Part shown: in pieces, positions 31,581 to 34,022 of the stretch | How positions within the stretch are numbered: the stretch's first letter is position 1 | How the letters are laid out: each line of letters begins with the position of its first letter | Assembly: GCA_964468815.1 (NCBI GenBank) | Contig: CAYXWN010000020.1 | Coordinates: 1 to 34,022 of the forward strand | DNA length: 34,022 nt | Direction of reading: 5' to 3' | From: UMGS621 sp964468815 | GTDB taxonomy: Bacteria > Bacillota > Clostridia > Christensenellales > Borkfalkiaceae | Position numbers and translations under genes: made by a program | Notes under the pieces: model-generated | Seen by the model: the letters and a program-made list of their open reading frames with translations, nothing else | Told to the model about the DNA's origin: nothing | Database searches by the model: none

Positions 31581-33095
31581 ATGAATTTATCGCTTATTTC
31601 GGCGATGGCGGAGAGAGGCGCAGATATGCTTCTCCCCGTTGCCGAACAATCTTTGGATTGGTTGACGACGATTGTAACCGCGATTGTGACGTCCGTCGGA
31701 TCAATTATGCTGGGTGTCGTTTTATTTACCCTTGTGTTGAAACTGATTACCCTTCCGTTGGATTATTTTTCGCGCGCTTCGATGCGGAAAAGCTCCTTAA
31801 AAATGGAGCAAATGCGCCCGGAATTGGAAAAACTCCAAAAGCAATACGCAAACGATAAGAATTTATATAATCAAAAAATGATGGCTCTCTATAAAAAAGA
31901 GGGCTATTCTCCGTTCGGCGCTTGCTTGCCGACGATTATTACGCTCGTATTTTTCTTTATCGTATTATCGTCTTTCAATAATTATTCCAATTATCAAAAT
32001 ATCCAATACGCGTTGAATATGACGGCGGCGTATAACCAAGCAATGGTACAAGCCGGCGTGGATGAAGCGGACAGATATCTTTCGTATGATGAAAAAACGG
32101 GCGGAATCGTCATCGACGATCAAAAAATTTACGACGCTTACCAAGCGATTGAAAGTGAAAGCGCGGTAAAAGAAATCGTTGCGGAAAACGGAACGGTTCT
32201 TTACGTGGAAATGAATATTCCCGTTCCGTCCGACGGAACGGCGAATCGAAGAAAAGCAACCTATCAAACGGCGAAAAACGGAGAAAAGGGCTTTCTCGTT
32301 TTGATCAGACATTACGAGATCAACGAAGACGGTACGATCTCTTTCCGCACGTTGGAAGAAGCGATTGACGAAGAAGCGTTATCGAGCGGTTCTGCGGTAG
32401 GCGGACGGTATGAAACCTTGACCGTAACGACAGGCGAAAAGACGGAGAATTTCCAAGCTTATTACACGGGCGTTTCGGAAGCAAGCGAAACGACAATGGC
32501 AGTTGCGGCGGAGGATTTTGTTAAAAGTCTCAGAAGAGCCGCGTCCGCCGAAAAGTATTACGAAGAAAGAGAATCCTTTTTGTGGATCAAAAACGTATGG
32601 GAAGCGGACTCCCCCTTTGCTCACCCCGTTACGAGTTATGAAACGATTACGGGTAAGTTGAGCGGATCGGATAAAATAAGAGAAGATCAATATGCGGAAA
32701 TTACGTACAATCTTTCCGCGGAAAAAGAACAACCGAACGGATATTTTATTATCATCGTTTTGGTTGCAGGGCTTTCGTTCCTTTCGCAATGGGTAATGTC
32801 CCGCGGACAAAAGGCACAATTAGAGTTGCAGAGCGTTGACGGAACGGGCGCAATGCAGAATAAGATGATGATGTGGATGATGCCGATTATGATGGCGATA
32901 TTCGCTTTTATGTATACGGCAGCGTTCTCCACTTACATTATATGCAGTCAAGTATTTTCGATGCTGACGACGCTCGCGATCAATAAGATCGTAGATATTC
33001 GCTTTTATAAAGAGCAAGAAAGAAAAGAAGCGGAAGCGATGAAAGGTAATCGGGGAATCAGAAAGAAAGAAGAAGCACCCCGAAAAAGGAGATAA
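31581..33095 (+). CDS. yidC: Membrane protein insertase YidC with large extracytoplasmic insertion
   Basis: A 504-residue Oxa1/YidC insertase. The first conserved helix (about 43-62, GVVLFTLVLKLITLPLDYF) carries Lys rather than Arg at the groove position. A cytoplasmic helical hairpin with MRKSSLKMEQMRPELEKLQK follows, then the second helix (LPTIITLVFFFIVLSSF, 116-132). Instead of leading quickly to the FLWI motif, about 195 extra residues (roughly 135-330) intervene, with repeated charged and beta-like stretches. The motif FLWIKNVWEADSP then appears at 333-345, followed by helices near 388-405, 428-446 and 447-470 and a basic tail that may bind ribosomes. At 504 residues it is far longer than common Gram-positive YidC (about 250-290). 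The inserted part faces outside by topology. Confidence 0.93.
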   Translation: MNLSLISAMAERGADMLLPVAEQSLDWLTTIVTAIVTSVGSIMLGVVLFTLVLKLITLPLDYFSRASMRKSSLKMEQMRPELEKLQKQYANDKNLYNQKMMALYKKEGYSPFGACLPTIITLVFFFIVLSSFNNYSNYQNIQYALNMTAAYNQAMVQAGVDEADRYLSYDEKTGGIVIDDQKIYDAYQAIESESAVKEIVAENGTVLYVEMNIPVPSDGTANRRKATYQTAKNGEKGFLVLIRHYEINEDGTISFRTLEEAIDEEALSSGSAVGGRYETLTVTTGEKTENFQAYYTGVSEASETTMAVAAEDFVKSLRRAASAEKYYEERESFLWIKNVWEADSPFAHPVTSYETITGKLSGSDKIREDQYAEITYNLSAEKEQPNGYFIIIVLVAGLSFLSQWVMSRGQKAQLELQSVDGTGAMQNKMMMWMMPIMMAIFAFMYTAAFSTYIICSQVFSMLTTLAINKIVDIRFYKEQERKEAEAMKGNRGIRKKEEAPRKRR

Positions 33096-33096
33096 A

Positions 33097-33942
33097 ATGG
33101 AATTTACAGGCAAAACGGTAGAAGAGGCGATCGCGCTCGGACTTTCCGAAACGGGGCTCACAGAAGAGAATGCGCAGATCACGGTGTTGGAAGAAGGCGG
33201 CAAGGGTTTTTTGATTAAGTCGAAAGCAAAGGTCGAAATCGTAAAGAAACTGTCCAACGGAGAAAGAGCGGTTAAGTTTTTGGAAGAATTGTTAGACCGC
33301 ATGAACATTTTGGCAAACGTTTCGCTCGTTTCTGAAGGCGAAAAGATCGAAATCAACATCGTTGCGGAAACGTCCGCTTCGGTCATCGGTTATCGCGGAG
33401 AAGTTTTGGACGCGTTGCAAAGTTTGGCAGGCGCGGTTGCGAACATCGGAAACAAAAATTACGTGCGCGTAGTGGTCGATTGTGAAAATTATCGCGGTAA
33501 GCGCGAGGAAACGCTCGTCAATTTGGCGGCAAAACTTGCGGATAAAGCCGTTCGTCAGGGAAGAAATATTTCCCTCGAACCGATGGGACCGTACGAACGT
33601 CGTATTATTCATTCCGCGTTGGCTGCAAGCGAAGTCGTTACGACGACTTCTGAGGGAAAAGAGCCAAACCGTTACGTGGTGATCGTTCCCAACGAAAAGA
33701 AAGAACAACGCCCCAGAACCGGCGGTTATAACAGAGAACGCGGCAATTATAACAACAATCATAACCGCGGACGCGGCGGCTATAACCGTGACAGAAGAAA
33801 CGACGGTGTTCGTAACAACTATAACAGAGATCGCGGAAATCGCACGTCCGGCTTTACTTCGGTTGCAGATGCAGAGAAGAGAAAGAAGCCGTCCGGATTC
33901 GGAATGTATCTCGGTAACAGTTTGAAAAACGACAACAATTAA
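33097..33942 (+). CDS. jag: RNA-binding protein KhpB/Jag with Arg-Gly-Asn-rich tail
   Basis: A 281-residue RNA-binding protein. The Jag_N domain (1-50: EFTGKTVEEAIALGLSETGL), a KH-like domain (about 70-150, with SASVIGYRGEVLDALQSL), and an R3H domain (about 150-205, with YERRIIHSALAAS) are all present in the usual order. The last 75 residues are disordered and rich in Arg, Asn, Gly and Tyr (GGYNRERGNYNNN, NRGRGGYNRDRR). Most KhpB proteins end after R3H; this tail recalls RGG-type condensate-forming regions. It starts two bases after the yidC stop (TAAA-ATG), using GGAG inside the yidC end. A gene order of yidD-yidC-jag is conserved. Confidence 0.95.
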   Translation: MEFTGKTVEEAIALGLSETGLTEENAQITVLEEGGKGFLIKSKAKVEIVKKLSNGERAVKFLEELLDRMNILANVSLVSEGEKIEINIVAETSASVIGYRGEVLDALQSLAGAVANIGNKNYVRVVVDCENYRGKREETLVNLAAKLADKAVRQGRNISLEPMGPYERRIIHSALAASEVVTTTSEGKEPNRYVVIVPNEKKEQRPRTGGYNRERGNYNNNHNRGRGGYNRDRRNDGVRNNYNRDRGNRTSGFTSVADAEKRKKPSGFGMYLGNSLKNDNN

Positions 33943-33968
33943 AAAGATAAATAAAAGAGGCAGGATTC

Positions 33969-34022
33969 TGATATGCACCCCAAAAGTTAGACACTTTGGA
34001 GGTGCATATTTTTATGGGTAAA
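33969..34022 (+). mobile_element. Left end of an IS3-family-like insertion sequence with start of orfA
   Basis: The sequence from TGATATGCACCCCAAAAGTT onward, followed by AGACACTTTGGAGG, is the kind of end seen in IS3/IS150-type elements in Bacillota, with terminal TG. ATATGCACC and GGTGCATAT are inverted around it, and CCAAA pairs with TTTGG. The ATG of the first orf (MGK...) is at 34014 with GGAGG nearby (33998-34002). The element continues outside the window. Confidence 0.7.

Overview
The window reads as a chromosomal segment of an anaerobic, low-to-moderate GC Bacillota, most likely an uncultured Clostridia-type gut bacterium (inference). Supporting this are a pyruvate:ferredoxin oxidoreductase, a rubrerythrin, an ECF transporter core beside truA-rplM-rpsI, a Veg protein, a YidD/YidC pair, strong AGGAGG-type ribosome sites and many textbook sigma-A promoters with 16-18 bp spacers. 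Most of it is core genome. One clearly foreign, AT-richer island lies at about 24.9-28.0 kb, and an insertion sequence begins at the right edge.

Layout. 0-3.2 kb (leftward): part of a tRNA-Gly gene, a small apparently frameshifted gene, rubrerythrin, and a two-gene operon of a PepV-like dipeptidase and a ProB-like kinase. 3.3-6.5 kb (rightward): gltX overlapping a LiaS/NarL-type histidine kinase and its response regulator. 6.8-8.8 kb: a small XRE regulator, MntP manganese exporter, Veg, and an acidic double zinc-ribbon protein. 9.1-15.6 kb: a large lipoprotein, a small unknown gene, rpsI and rplM, then ecfA1-ecfA2-ecfT-truA. 15.7-19.3 kb: pyruvate:ferredoxin oxidoreductase. 19.3-20.8 kb: a divergent DUF3343/cysteine-desulfurase pair. 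20.8-24.8 kb: two small divergent unknown genes, S41 protease with a CdaR/PucR-type regulator, and a putative metal exporter.

The island at 24.9-28.0 kb is bounded by inverted copies of a 22-23 bp sequence. It carries an intact two-gene module: an XRE helix-turn-helix fused to a DUF3990-like (ADP-ribosyltransferase-like) domain, translationally coupled to a small helical protein. Behind it are a DUF262 gene broken after about 60 codons and two carboxy-terminal pieces of different large serine recombinases lying head to head. The module resembles a toxin-antitoxin or defence locus and is the best candidate here for a poorly described system.

28.1-33.9 kb is a replication-origin-type region. 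A YpsA-like gene and rsmG run left, and dnaN-rpmH-rnpA-yidD-yidC-jag run right. The AT-rich divergent gap carries DnaA-box matches and both promoters. dnaA is not beside dnaN, and dnaN is followed directly by rpmH, so the usual order has been rearranged. An IS3-like element starts just after jag. Three genes (rsmG, veg, the XRE regulator) have a -10-like hexamer exactly six bases before ATG and no usable ribosome site at normal spacing, suggesting leaderless mRNAs.
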